From Selaginella tamariscina (taxonomy: Eukaryota; Streptophyta; Lycopodiopsida; Selaginellales; Selaginellaceae): a DNA stretch of 64,000 nucleotides. Both the position numbers and the translations under genes were made by a program. Positions 1 to 12,058 of this stretch are shown piece by piece. Position 1 is the stretch's first letter. Each line of letters starts with the position of its first letter. The stretch covers positions 1-64,000 of the forward strand of contig PUQB01000293.1 in NCBI GenBank assembly GCA_003024785.1. The letters are read 5' to 3'. Below the pieces are notes generated by a model that saw only the letters and a list, made by a program, of their open reading frames with translations, did no database searches and was not told the DNA's origin.

Positions 1-2640
1 CTAATTGAATGTGTTCAAACGTGGAGAGAATGAAAATTAAGAAAACCCTAAAGAAACATTAAATATTAAATATACGGGAAAGAAATAAATTGAAAAACAT
101 TGATAAATGAATCGCTCAGATAGTGAATTGATCTTACAAGGAGTTTTGCCTTTACCCTGGACAATCAGAAGAGGTGGCTTGGCGAGCCACAATTGCCTCC
201 CACCCACGAAAAGAAACGTAAGAGATTGTAAAAAATGCTGATTTAATTTGGAATATTTATTTAACTTGGCAATTCTCTATCCGTTTGTAAATAAGGTTTT
301 TACAAATCAAACACGTTTTCCGGTAAGTATGGACTCCAGACAGGAAAGTCAAGGTGTAATATGTGATGCGCCGCATTTTTTTCTAGGTCATTGCAATCTT
401 AAGTAAACGGGTCACCCTCGCACACATGTGGCCTCCACCAAGATAAAATTCAGATAATATACTAATTTTGAATGATATTTTGTATTAAAAATTTAAATTT
501 CAAATCAATTTTTACTCAACCTTGAATTTTTTTTCTCACTCTATGTAGCCTTTGACCAGTCTGGTACAAGAAGCCATGTTGTGAGGGCCTTCAATGGAGA
601 TGAACATGCAAGCGTCCAACGTTTGAAGATTGAGTTAGTTTCGGAATTGATTTTTAATGAGATTTTGTTGTAAGAATCTCCACTCACATGCTACAGTACT
701 AACTAGAAGCACCATTGACATTTGCCAGAGTTTTGTTAGTTTTGGATACTTCTTTAACCACTCCTATTCTTCACGAAGCACACAATACTTGAAATCTTTG
801 GTCAAAGACATATTTGAACAAGTCTTTTACAGAGTTACCTTCTCTTGATTACAAGTGTCCAATTTGAGTCCACAAGTAAACCAAATTTTTCAAGTAAAGT
901 GTTTAGTTGTTTATCTGTTTGTTTTATCTTGTTTCAAAGTTCTCATCATAGGCAGCTGGTTCAAAGAACTTAAAGGAGTTGTATACACATGTGTATGTAT
1001 ATATGTGTGATCTAGAAATTCAAAAAGAAACTTAAAAACATATAAACATACATGTTATTCACTGCATGTATAATGCACTCCACAAATTCTTTACTAGATA
1101 CCTCAATGCTACCATCATGGAGAACATGTTCAACTGCAATTGTCCTTAGGAACTCTAACAATGTTTATAAACTTCAAATATTAGATTGTAGTCTTATTAT
1201 AATATTAAAAAGAAAAGAATCCTTCTCTTGCTTGAGCTAAGAAATTTTTGATGCAAGCGTTATTAAACTCGAAACCCAAAAATAATTTGCATAAACCAAA
1301 ACAAAAATTATTAAATAAAAACACATAATAATAATTAATTAACCTTCCTATATTGTTTATATACTTTTTCAATCTCTTGTGAAACTGAAGAATATTAATT
1401 CTCTCCTTTTAAAAAATGTTTGCTCAAATTGTTAAGTTCCTTAAGAACTTTAACAAGCAAACGAATAAAGAATTGCACCTAAAATTATTTTTAATAAATT
1501 TTAATAGTTAAAACAAAGAACTCAAAAGAAAATAAACTATATCATTGTTAATGCTCGCCACTCCCACCAACTTTCCCATATCCAATTGAAATCCCTAAAC
1601 AACTTTTTAATAATTTATAAAATGTTAATTGCCTCTCCAAATTCAACCTTTAATAAAGCTAAATAACTAATTTTCATTAAACCTTTCACTAGGAAGGTCA
1701 TGTAAACTAATCAAGTGCTTTTTAATATTTGATTTGTATTTTCATTTAGCAGAATGGAAAAAAAAGAGACTCTCTTGACAATACTGTATCTAATTATTAT
1801 TAACAAAAACTCTCTCCCATTATCATAAAAGGCATACCTTTTTACTTATAAAATTCTAGGGGTCCTTAAAAGTTTGAAACCTAGTGAATAAACAAGTCAT
1901 TCTTGGAGCAATAATATACTAATTTTATAATTCCAAATATATTTTAATCCTACTTGTCCTCAGTTGATCTATATTTTTATGTTTCCTTTCTCTCTTTAAA
2001 CTCCAATAACTTACATGAGTAAAAGATTTTCATGTATTTTCAAGGCTAATTCTTAAATGGAAACTGTACCTACAAAACTCTTTTTTACTTTTGCTACCAC
2101 ACAGTACTTGCATTTCATCACTTGTTGATCCTTTTGAGTTTCAAAAATAACCAAAGGATGAGCTTTTTAAATTTTTTTTTATCGATTCTCTTTTACCTCT
2201 CTGTTTCTTGTTTTTAAACAGTTGCTCCATTAGCTCCTCATGTTCTTCATTCATTTCGTCACTTTCCATACCCCAAAATCTTTTCAAATTGCTTACTTTA
2301 TAATGTAATAAATAAAGAACTACCTAAGGTAAATTTTTATCATCTACTTTAAAAAATGAATTAGCCATAGGTGGGTCACCATGGGCCGGTAAAATGTTTT
2401 AATAAAAAAAAATATTTTAAACCAAGAATATACTATCTTTAAAATAATTAAAGAAATATTTTTAAAATATTTCTTAATATAAAACTACTAATGACATTTT
2501 ATAAAAAATTATAAAATGTCAAATATAATTTCTTTGAAAAAATTATAATTTTCATATGACAATCCATACTAAATTTTCAATGTTAATCTGCTATTTAATT
2601 TACCCATCACATCAAATTTAATGCTAATTTTATTTTCTGA
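1..2640. other. AT-rich intergenic DNA, no supported gene
   Basis: No recognisable gene is seen. One stretch at about 542-663 on the plus strand reads open and looks codon-like (it includes GTRSHVVRAFNGDEH), but I cannot assign it to a family and no neighbouring exon supports it. The rest is AT-rich with homopolymer runs. A 29-bp sequence at 400-428 recurs at 2652-2708, where it is split by an insertion (see findings). Confidence 0.5.
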
Positions 2641-2774
2641 CCTCAACCCAACTTAAGTAAACGGGTCACCCTCAAAAAGGCATATTCCTCAAGAGATCCT
2701 CGCACACATGTACTCATTTTAATGGCTCAAAACAACTAGTGATGATGAGGTTGGTAAAAATCATCACTGCCAAT

Positions 2775-2844
2775 GGGTCGGTCGGTCACCGGACCCATCC
2801 GGCCCAAACCCAGCCCTGGACGGGTCCGGTGACCGACCCGACCC
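2775..2844. repeat. GC-rich inverted repeat (hairpin)
   Basis: Arms of about 22 bp (2775-2796 and 2822-2844) are built from GGGTC/GGTCACCGGACCC and its reverse complement, differing by one base of length, around a loop of about 25 nt. It is a GC-rich island in AT-rich DNA. A related GGCCCGGCCCGGTC sequence with GACCCGGTC occurs near 39390-39425, so this may be a fragment of a dispersed repeat. Function unknown. Confidence 0.6.
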
Positions 2845-3306
2845 TATCTATATATCTATCTATAGACACACACACACGTGTGCATGTGTGTGTGATTCCA
2901 CATAGTTTTATTAAAAGACAATCGAGACTACGTAACTATTTTTAACCGACATGCACTATGTAAGTCAACAAATATAAGTTTAATAACAGTATTATAAAAG
3001 AATTATTCCCACTCACATAACACATATGTACATACATCAATACATACATACATGGACTGTTATATTACACATCACAAATGTATTAGAAAAGGTATTTTCT
3101 ATTCTTGGGTACATATAGTACATTAGGAAGACCATTTAGTTATATGTGTGTGTGTATGCATATTATTATAAAATAGTTACTAACGAGCTTGTTAAGATGC
3201 ATTAAACTTTTAAAGTCATCTATTCTTTTCTTTTTCTTTAGATATATGAATATGTATTAAAATGTATATAATTATTATTTATATACATTTTATATACATA
3301 TAAATG

Positions 3307-4992
3307 TTATTTAAACTTACTAGCTGTTGCAAGCAAGACGTAAGGAGCATCCTGTTGTGGGTACATATCGATCACCTGCTTGGCAGCATGAGCACCATCA
3401 CTGAAGCTTTGCAACTAGCAAGGAGACAAGTCCAATCGAAAGCATCTGGAACAAAAGGCATATTCCTCAGGAGATCCTCGGCATCAAAATATACCCCGCT
3501 CTCGCCAGGAGGTCCACCATACAACAGTAGTGCTGCCTTGTTGGTTGCAAGCCGTAGTTCATCCGCATCGAGAGAAAAAAGATCTACCGACTTGAACTTT
3601 CCCAACGTGACTGCAAGCGTTTAATATGGATGTAAAACAGGCGTCGTCAGGTACGTTAACCATCTCCATCGTCCGAACAGGTTTAAGACATCACTTAAGC
3701 TTCTCTTATGTGTATAAGCAGCCAGTAACGCCGTCGAGGATATAACATCCGACTCCGGCATCCGATCGAAGACCGACTTAGCTTGCACCAGATGCCCGTT
3801 CTGGGCATATGCTGCCACCAGAGTTGCCCATGCGAACGTGTCCCTGTCCGGCATCTGGTAGAACATGTACTCCATCGACTCGATGTTCCCCGTCTGAGCA
3901 CCGGCGCTCACCATTGCGTCACGAGAAGAGGTCGGCTTCCGGCATCCTCTGAAACATGTGTTCGGCTTCATCGGGATATCCCTCATGTGTGTACAAGGCA
4001 AGCATGGTGTTCCACGAGACAAGGTTGAGAGACGGCATGCAGTCGAAGACGTACCTAGCAAGTTCCATATCCCCCTTGCGTGCATACGCCGATAAGAGAG
4101 CGTTCCACGACACCAAGTTGTGCTGCGCCATGCCGTCAAAGTACTTTCTCGCCGCCTCTATGTTCCCGCTGTTGGCATTCACACTCAACATGATGTTCCA
4201 CGATACCACATCGGACTCCGGCATGTTATCGAAGACATATCTCGTCTCGGCGAGCCGACCTTGTTGGGCATATGCAGTTAGCATGGCATTACAGGAGACC
4301 AGATTATACTCAGGCATACTCTGAAATGTATTCTTGGCATTCTCCAGGTGCCCCGTTTCGGCATACGCCGTTAACAGAGCAGTCCAGGAGATTATATCTC
4401 TCTCCGGCATCTGATGAAACACTTCTTTTACAGACTCAAGCTGCATGGTGTGTGTGTACGCTGTTAAGACACACGTATATGAGATAGCGTCTCTCTCAGG
4501 CATTGTATCGAAGACTCTCTTGGTTAGCTCGAGATGCCCATTCTGGGCATATGCAGTCAGGAGTGCATTCCAACATACCAAGTTCCACAGAGGCATCCAT
4601 TCGAAGATCTCTTTGGCTCTCTGGGTATGTCCCGTATGCGCGTATGCAGCGAGCATGGCAGTGGAGGAGTACACGTTCCTGTCCGGCATAAGGTCGAATG
4701 TCTCCTTTGCCTCGGGTAAGTGTCCATTGCGGGCGTATGCAGTTAACAGCATTCCCCATGAGAAGGTGTTCTTGTGTGGTATAGTGTCGAATACTTGCTT
4801 GGCTTGCTCTGGGCTTCCCCACTTCCCATACATCTCGATGAGCTTGTTGGAGATGTACGAGTCCTGGGCAGCTGCACATTTGATGCATGTGTGTATCTGT
4901 TGTGCCATCTTAAGGCTGCTGCATGACCTTATAAGCTCCACGTACTTTGCCTGATCTACGCATGCCATCTCTACGTGTGTGCGTGTAGGCAT
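3307..4992 (-). pseudogene. PPR protein, tandem 31-residue S-type motifs plus a short E-like end (frame-broken)
   Basis: Organelle RNA-binding pentatricopeptide-repeat protein by family. The start at 4992 opens a 357-residue stretch. After about 45 N-terminal residues, motifs of exactly 31 residues follow each other without spacers, with signatures such as DVVSWN and LLTAYAQNGHLE. About 13 motifs can be counted across the breaks, followed by a longer motif (VPDDACFTSILNACSHVG) and an E-like end (MPFVPDAFDWTCLLASCKA, then APYVLLA). No DYW deaminase domain is present. Breaks: near 3924, where TCG TGA replaces an expected Ser-Trp codon pair; near 3672; and near 3400. In each case the conserved motif continues immediately in another frame, ending at a TAA at 3307-3309. 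The gene may be a pseudogene, or an intact gene with sequencing indels. No targeting peptide is obvious. The identity is secure; whether it works is not. Confidence 0.85.
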
Positions 4993-4999
4993 ATCTTTC

Positions 5000-7329
5000 T
5001 ACATTCCTTATACTGGATACATGTATGTGTATCTTTCGTCTTAATATAAATACATATAAGCACTTCGTCTCTATTTGGTACATTATCATCTTCGGCATTC
5101 TTAAGGATATAGGAAAGGACTTTTGCATCTATATATATATATTATTAATATGGCATTGGAGACAAATGAACATTTCTAATAAACCATTCGTATATGTATT
5201 TTAATATCCTTTTTATATATTATTACCTATACCTAGAACAAAGGTCAGTCTTAGAGATGTGTTCACGTCTATACATTATTTATATACAAAGATTTATATA
5301 AGTTTATTAATTTGTATTCTACCTATTGTAATTTAACTTTTATATAATCACCATTTATGTGCTTATATACTTTTATATATGTGTTCATGTCTATATACAA
5401 AGACTCATATAAATTTATTAATTTTTATTTTTATTTTGATGTGTAAGATAAAAAAGCATTTTATTTTATTAGTCTTTTTGTTATTGAGTTTGACAATTAT
5501 TTATAATGAATATAGGTACATATATAATATATATACATAAAGTTAATAATATTTTTTTATATTAGAAAAAATATGTACTCTTTACTTTTATTTATCTAAA
5601 GAACATCTCTTAAAAGAAAGTGTAGATAAAGACTTTAAATTTTAAATATAATTAAATAATAAAGTAAAAATGTACTAAAAATTATAACACTATTAAGTTT
5701 AATTATTGAATAAATAATACTATTATAAAATAAACATGTTCTATATAAAAATCAAATCTTATATACAAAATTCTTTTCTTCCATTTGTCATATGTTAATG
5801 TATTTAAAATAATATATATACACACACATAAATACATATATTTAATCATATTTTATTAAAGTTCCAAATAACATATAATATTAAATAACTAAAACTTTCT
5901 TTTTCTTTTTCTTTTTTATTGTTGATGGATTTTAATTCCTTTAATATGATTGATTTAAAAATAAAAATGGCCAAACAAAATTACATAAATAAATTTTATA
6001 ATTTAATATATTTTTATATTATTATAATTACTTAATTAAATTTTAATTAATAATAAATAATGAAAAAGCTATAGTGCTGGTTAAGAATGAAGAAAATAAT
6101 GAGGCATATGATAAAGCTAGTAATAATACATTCTTTAATACATTTTCCATACTATTACTTAATTACACTTGAATTTTAAAATCTTCAAACACAATTTTTT
6201 AATAACACTATGTTTAACATGTATAATTAAAATATGTTCTTCAAAAGTGAAGAAGTATATAATTTTTATAATATAAAAGAATTATTATTAAATTATGCAT
6301 ATATATTATATCCATATCTATATTCACTGTAAAAAGTGATCAAATTTAAAAAGGATTAGTAAAATTTAATATTTTTTTGTTTTACACATCAAAATAAAAA
6401 TGTAAATTAATAAATTTATAAGAGTCCTTGTACATAGCGTATATATGTGCACACATATATATAAATATAAAATATAAATGATAATTATATAAATGAGTTA
6501 AATTATAAGGAGTAGAATACAAAATTATTAAACTAAGACATACATTTATAAATACAAGTATAACCTATACAAACATAAATAGTAATGATACATCCTCCTT
6601 TAAATTGGTTTATCCTAAAGATATACAAACATAAATGGTGGTGATACAATGGGTAAAATTTCTTATTAAAAGGTATTTGCATTATAAATTAATCATAAAT
6701 TTTTGATTTTTTTAAAAATATATTAATTTAATTTAGGACAAATTTCATATATATATCTCTAAAATTTATTATAACAAAACATAATTTAATCATATTTTTT
6801 AAATTTTTAAAAAAAATTATATTTTAGTTTAATTTTAAAGTGTATGGGATATATATGTAAATTTAAATTTTTTAGTTTATGCATATATAATATAATTTTA
6901 AAATGTAATCAATTAAACATATATATTGCAATACAATATAATTATTTCAAAAAATATATCATTTGTTAATATTTATTATTATGACATTTTTAATATTTAA
7001 CAATTATACTTCAATTATTTCAATTTAAATATGTTATAAATTAAATACATATTTTTATCAGATATTAAAGTTTTTCAAGAGTATAAATATAAATTTAAAT
7101 TCTAAAATATATATAAATATGATAAATTTCAAAGGTATGTATGAAATTTTCTCATAAAATCTATACTTATTCTAAATTATTCAAATGATCATTAAAATTA
7201 ATATTAGTTCTAAATACTTTTACAAAAAAAGAACCTTTTACCGACTTTTCATTACTTTAAATGGTTATGCATATCAAAATATTAAAAATTAACAAAAATA
7301 CAAATAATACATGTTAAACTAGCTCATAT
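5000..7329. other. AT-rich intergenic DNA and copies of a dispersed AT-rich repeat
   Basis: No gene is supported. From about 5.93 kb onward it matches, in reverse complement, 35.7-37.7 kb (outer part of the large inverted duplication). The stretch 5930-6480, including ATGGCCAAACAAAATTACAT and a motif near 6420 (AAGAGTCCTTGTACAT), also recurs in diverged form near 27.3-27.8 kb, 40.86-41.06 kb and 57.8-58.5 kb, so it is also part of a dispersed repeat family. Confidence 0.6.
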
Positions 7330-7533
7330 TGTAAGATACTATATATTAGGTAACGTACTGTATATACGCATGTGTATATACACACATGCGTAGTGACACA
7401 TGGGTGGTGATCTGGCCCCCATGTGTCAGCGCCACGTGTCGCATGTGTGCCACGTGGCAGGAGGCCCTGTATATAAGCAGGGTTTTTGTAAACTAATATA
7501 TCAGACATTTCATTTAATATATCTGCTCTTTCA
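7330..7533 (+). repeat. 5' LTR of element 1
   Basis: 204 bp, TG...CA. It contains a near-perfect palindrome at about 7370-7392 built on GCATGTGTATATACACACATGC, two G-box cores (CACGTG at 7433-7438 and 7451-7456), and a TATA box (TATATAAG, 7470-7477) inside CCCTGTATATAAGCAGGG. Transcription would be expected to start downstream of the TATA box (family knowledge). It differs from its 3' partner by a handful of substitutions and several 1-2 base indels. Confidence 0.92.
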
Positions 7534-7534
7534 T

Positions 7535-7550
7535 TGGTGGAGAAGTTGGG
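7535..7550 (+). other. Candidate primer-binding site
   Basis: TGGTGGAGAAGTTGGG starts one T after the LTR end; an identical sequence follows the 5' LTR of element 2 (31004-31019). It is not the common plant initiator-Met site (TGGTATCAGAGC). Its reverse complement has the layout of a tRNA 3' end: five T-stem bases, seven acceptor bases, A, then CCA. From memory the closest match is tRNA-Ala, partial only. Confidence 0.5.
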
Positions 7551-7586
7551 TATTCCTTTCTTCCGCATTTTCTTTTTCTTGTTTCC

Positions 7587-8666
7587 ATGACAATGAACAT
7601 GGAGACGGCTTTTAGCATTATTGCTACTGCTATTGATGCACAAACTAAGTTGTTGGAGCGCTTTGTTGAGGGTCCGTCCTCCTCTTCCCCGTCTGAGCCT
7701 CATGCCGGGGGATCTGCTTCTAGTACTCCTTCATCTTCTTCACAGGCCACAAATCCGAGGGTTCGACCCCGATCTTTTTGTGGTGATCCGGGAGATGATG
7801 TATACCACTGGTTTGATCATTTCCAAGTCATTGTTCGTTACCATGGTTGGGATGAGGCCCGTGCTCTCAGAGAATTCCCTACATGTTTGGAAGGCCTGCG
7901 CTCAAGTGGTATAATGGATTGGCTGCGGAGATTCAAGCCAATAGTAATCGGTTAACGGAATGCCTCAAACGTACGTTTGGCAAAGTTGAGGATTCAGATG
8001 ATGCTTTCCAACAACTGCATGCGATACGACAACATCCTGGTGAGTCTGTTATGCGGTTCAGTATTAGGTTCGGGGATTTAGTTCGGCGTGCATATCCTAA
8101 CATGCCTGAGCCTATTAAGCTCGGTATGTTATGGCCAACTATGCGACCCGAACTTGTTCGATTCGTTCGGGCTCTTCGTCCTACCACATTGGAGGAAGCT
8201 TTTGCACTAGCTCAACGTTTTGAGTTGGTGCCTGGTGAGGGCCGTGTTCCCCTTGGGTTACCTGCTCCTCTTGTTCAGCGTGCTGATCCAATGGAGGTTG
8301 ATGCTGCTGCATATGTGCCCGCACGACAAGCCTTTCGTGGTCGACCTCGGGGCCCACCCCGTGGACCACCTCCACGAAATCGTCCTGCACCTGCTCCAGT
8401 TCCTGCCCGTGGTGGTCAAAATCCACGGATTCGTGACAGGAGGAATCGGAACAATGCAGGTCGACCCAATCAAGTTCATTGTTGGGCCTGTTGGGCCTGG
8501 ACATACTTGGCGGGCATGCGATGTGTATCCTGATTGGCGTCCACCACATCCAGGCTGGCGACCATATGTTCCGGATGGTGTGCCTGTGGCGGCCATTATG
8601 TCTGATGATGAGCTTCCAGATGATGAAGCCTCTCTTGCAGGTGGATCTGTTGCGGAAAACCAGTAA
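7587..8666 (+). pseudogene. gag of element 1 (frameshifted)
   Basis: The start METAFSIIATAIDAQTKLLE follows a short leader; the upstream in-frame ATG is at 7587. A Ser-rich stretch precedes the retrotransposon-gag domain (YHWFDHFQVIVRYHGWDEA onward), followed by an Arg/Pro-rich tail and a CCHC zinc knuckle. Relative to element 2 one C is missing near 7894 (GGCCTG against GGCCCTG), which shifts the frame in the gag core. Two bases are missing near 8499, which breaks the knuckle. Element 2 in turn lacks a base near 31580 that this copy retains. Neither copy encodes an uninterrupted gag as sequenced. Confidence 0.85.
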
Positions 8667-8690
8667 TCGTACGGGCGACGGAGGGATCCC

Positions 8691-11600
8691 GTGCGATGGA
8701 GACTTCACCTCCATGCTTTTTTCCGCTATGCATATCAAGGGTTGCAAGTTCCACCAGATCATCCAGTTTTCACATTTTCTGCACGAGTGAATGATCTTTC
8801 AGTCACAGTGCTTGTGGATACAGGATCCAGTATGTCTTCCATAACTTTCTCTAGCGCATCGGTGCTCATTACCCTTAAGACGTGCAGATAAGGTCTTGCA
8901 CATTTTATATGGTAATGGGCAGTCTCGTGCAGTATCACAGTACACCACTTCGACTACGCTGGTTATGGGTGCCAACTGTAAGTTTCCCTCTGGGTCTCTT
9001 AGGGTTGTCCCTTCCCAGGTCTTTGACATCATTCTGGGATGTGATTGGTTAAAGCAGTCGAAAGGTACATGTGATTTTTCACTCTCTCCTCCTGTATTAC
9101 GCTTGGAGTCTGTGTCTTTGCAGTCTGTTCCTTTACGTCCAGAGAAGCTTGTTGCTGTTTGTATCACGCATACAGCTCCTTTGATTCCGGTCTTGGGGTG
9201 GTGTTCATCTCAACAGGTTCAAATGCCGGATCCGTCACCTGAGTGTCGAGCACACTGCATCGAACAACTTAAGAAACAGTATGCAAGTTTGTTCAAATTT
9301 GATCTGTCCCAAGGTGCACGTGTGAAGACTCGACACTGTATACCCACCGGCAATGCAAAGCCTTTCAAAGTCCCGGTTCGACGCAGGTCACCAAAGGAGT
9401 TATCAGCCATGCGAACAGCTGTTACTGATATGATTGGTAAACGAGTGTGTCGTCCGTCACGGAGTCCATGGGCATGTGAACCTCATTTGGTTCCCAAGCC
9501 TGATGGATCTCTCCGATTTTGTGTGGATTACCGACCTCTTAACGATGTTACCATCAAAGATGTCTATCCACTTCCGAACTCTGCCGATCTATTAGATCGT
9601 TTGGGTCAGAGTCGATGGTTTACTAAGTTGGATTTGGCATCAGGATATTGGCAGGTTCCTATGGCTGAGGAGGATATTCCAAAAACGGCCTTCCGGACAC
9701 CATTTGGTCTTTACGAGTTTTTGGTCATGCCTTTTGGATTGACTTCAGCTCCTGCCACCTTTCAACGCATGATGGATGAGCTTCTTTCCGATATGCCTGA
9801 TATCACTGCCGATTTTATCGACGATGTGCTCATTCATGGGTCTGGTTCTTGGGAGGATCACATTCGTGATGTACGGCGCGTTCTTGATCGATTTCGAGAA
9901 GTTGGCCTGAAGTTGAAACTTGAAAAGTGTGTGTTTGGTTCGACCGACACCACTTACTTGGGTTACCGTATATCTCGAGAGGGTTTACAGGTGGATCCAA
10001 TGAAGTTGCGAGCTGTTCGAGAGTTCCCTCGTCCCGTACAGTACAGGAAGTCCAGCGTTTCTTGGGCACGGTGCAGTACTTGGGTCGATTCATCGATCAT
10101 CTCACTGATCGAACTGCCCCTCTTCGGGAGTTAGTTCGTCCACAGGTATCTTTCAGGTGGACTCGCAGGTGTCAGCAGGCATTTGACCAGTTAAAAGAGT
10201 TCCTGACAACTCCACCATTGCTTCAATACCCAGATTTTACTCGTCCGTTCATTTTACGAGTAGATGCCTCAGATGTTGGTATTGGTGGTGTATTGATGCA
10301 AACTGATGCTGTGGATTCTTCAATTCGACACCCGGTGGCTTACATTAGTCGAGTACTCACGCCGGCTGAGCGGAATTATTCCACTACTGAAAAAGAATGC
10401 CTTGCTGCTGTTTGGGGTTTTGAACGACTTCATGCCTACTTACATGGGAGTGAAACACTTTTGGAGTGTGATCATGCTGCTGTCACTTCCTTATTAAAAC
10501 GGAAGAATTTAGTGGGTCGCGTAGCCAGATGGGCATTACGTCTCCAGGTATATAACTTTAAGGTGGTGCACAGGCCTGGGCGAACAATGGTGGATGCGGA
10601 TGCACTTTCTCGAGCACCCCTCTCCGATTCCACTTTGCCTGCTCATGCAGTAGCTGCAGCATTCGGTTTGATACAAGCCCCTCAGGTATTCGATGCCGAC
10701 TTACCATCCTTGGAACAGTGGCAGGATGCTCAAAAACATGAACCATGGACGAGGCAATTACGCGATGCGTTTGCAATCCGTCTTCCGAACCTCGGTTTCG
10801 ACAATATCATGCTCAGTTTCGACTTCAGGATGGTTTATTGTATTTTATTGGGACAAATCCAGAGGACAGATGGCGTTTGGCTGTACCCTCTACATATGTT
10901 CCACACCTTCTTCGAGCATATCATGATTCACCTATTGTTGGAGGTCATCTTGGTCACCAACGAGTGTTGGAGAAGCTGCGCCGATCATTTTATTGGCCAG
11001 CATGCGTGGTGATGTGATCAGGTATATTCAAAGTGTCCCACTTGTCAAACTCGGAATTCCTCTACGACTCGGGCCATGGGGTGTTGGAATCCATCAATGT
11101 CTCTCGCCCTTTTGAGTTAATTGCAGTGGATTTAATGGGACCTTTTCCACGTTCTTCTCAAGGTAACCAGTACATCATTGTTGTATCTGATTATTTAACT
11201 CGATGGGTGGAGGTTGGTGCTCTTCCGGATGCAACTGCCATGTCAACAGCTTTGTTTCTGTTCGATAATGTGGTTTTGCAGCATTCTTGTCCAGAGCGGA
11301 TGTTATCAGACAATGGCCCCGCTTTCATTGCAGAGGTATTCCGAGTGTTGTGTGAGAGGTTAGGGGTAAAACATTCAATTTGCCTCTCCGTATCATCCAC
11401 AAACTGACGGTTTGGTGGAGCGATTGAATCGGACCTTCAAGGGTATGATCTCGAAGTATGTGAACTTCAATCACACGGACTGGGATTGGTATTTGCGATG
11501 TTTGAGATTTGCTTATGTAACAGGCATTCAGAGTTCGATTGGTATCTCTCCATTCAAGGCATTGTATGGATATGATCCTAAGTTGCCTAGTGATTGGGGT

Positions 11601-12058
11601 TATCATCGAATCTGCCACGTGCCGAGGATGCAAAGATGTGGGCTCGACATTTGGATGCTTTTTGCCTCTTCTGCGTGCAGAGTCTGCTGAACATCTTGGT
11701 CGAGCTCAAATGCGGCAGCAATCTTCTTACAATGCACGACATCAAATTCCACCAGATTTTGCTGACGGTGACTTAGTCCTGGTACGTTTTCCTAAGCTGA
11801 CTGCACCTGGGCTTGCAACTGGTTTATTACATAAGTGGCTTGGTCCCTACCGAGTACTTCCGAAAGGTTGGTCCTCAGGTATATCAAGTACAGTTGGTGG
11901 GATCTCATGAGGTTGAGATAGTTCACATGGTTCAAATGAAACGGTTTGTCGTTCGAGACTCGTTGAGTACATTTGGTCATACCTTAGATGGCCCAGCTCA
12001 CACGGATCCAGGACCATCAGATCCATCACCATCTACACAGCCGCAGAGGGGAGGATAG
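8691..12058 (+). pseudogene. pol of element 1: PR-RT-RNase H-IN (frameshifted)
   Basis: Protease: VLVDTGSSMSSI near 8805-8840. Reverse transcriptase: the long open stretch 8896-10134 includes LRFCVDYRPLN, FTKLDLASGYWQ, FGLTSAPATFQ and the catalytic FIDD (9814-9825). A 1-base loss near 10035 moves the reading into the next frame, where RNase H follows (FILRVDASDVGIGG, TEKECLAAVWG, VDADALSRAP). Integrase: a zinc-binding part broken near 11000-11035, then a catalytic core with Asp in AVDLMGP, Asp in LSDNGPAF and Glu in LVERLNRTF, with a break near 11380. The end carries a GPY/F-type stretch (KWLGPYRVL). No chromodomain is evident after it. The final TAG (12056-12058) directly abuts the 3' LTR. 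Confidence 0.92.
12045..12055 (+). other. Polypurine tract of element 1
   Basis: AGAGGGGAGGA lies three bases before the 3' LTR TG, in the normal position for plus-strand priming. It overlaps the last codons of pol. The same tract precedes the 3' LTR of element 2 (about 35506-35516). Confidence 0.8.

Noticed and set aside
657-848. Small plus-strand open reading at 657-848
   Set aside because: No family match, no splice context and no codon bias distinguishable from its surroundings.
4445-4954. Plus-strand open readings across the PPR gene (for example 169 codons)
   Set aside because: They are antisense shadows of the strongly PPR-like minus-strand frame, produced by the 93-bp periodicity.
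9815-9825. FIDD instead of YxDD as a defective RT active site
   Set aside because: FIDD is a normal variant in Ty3/gypsy reverse transcriptases; both catalytic Asp are present.
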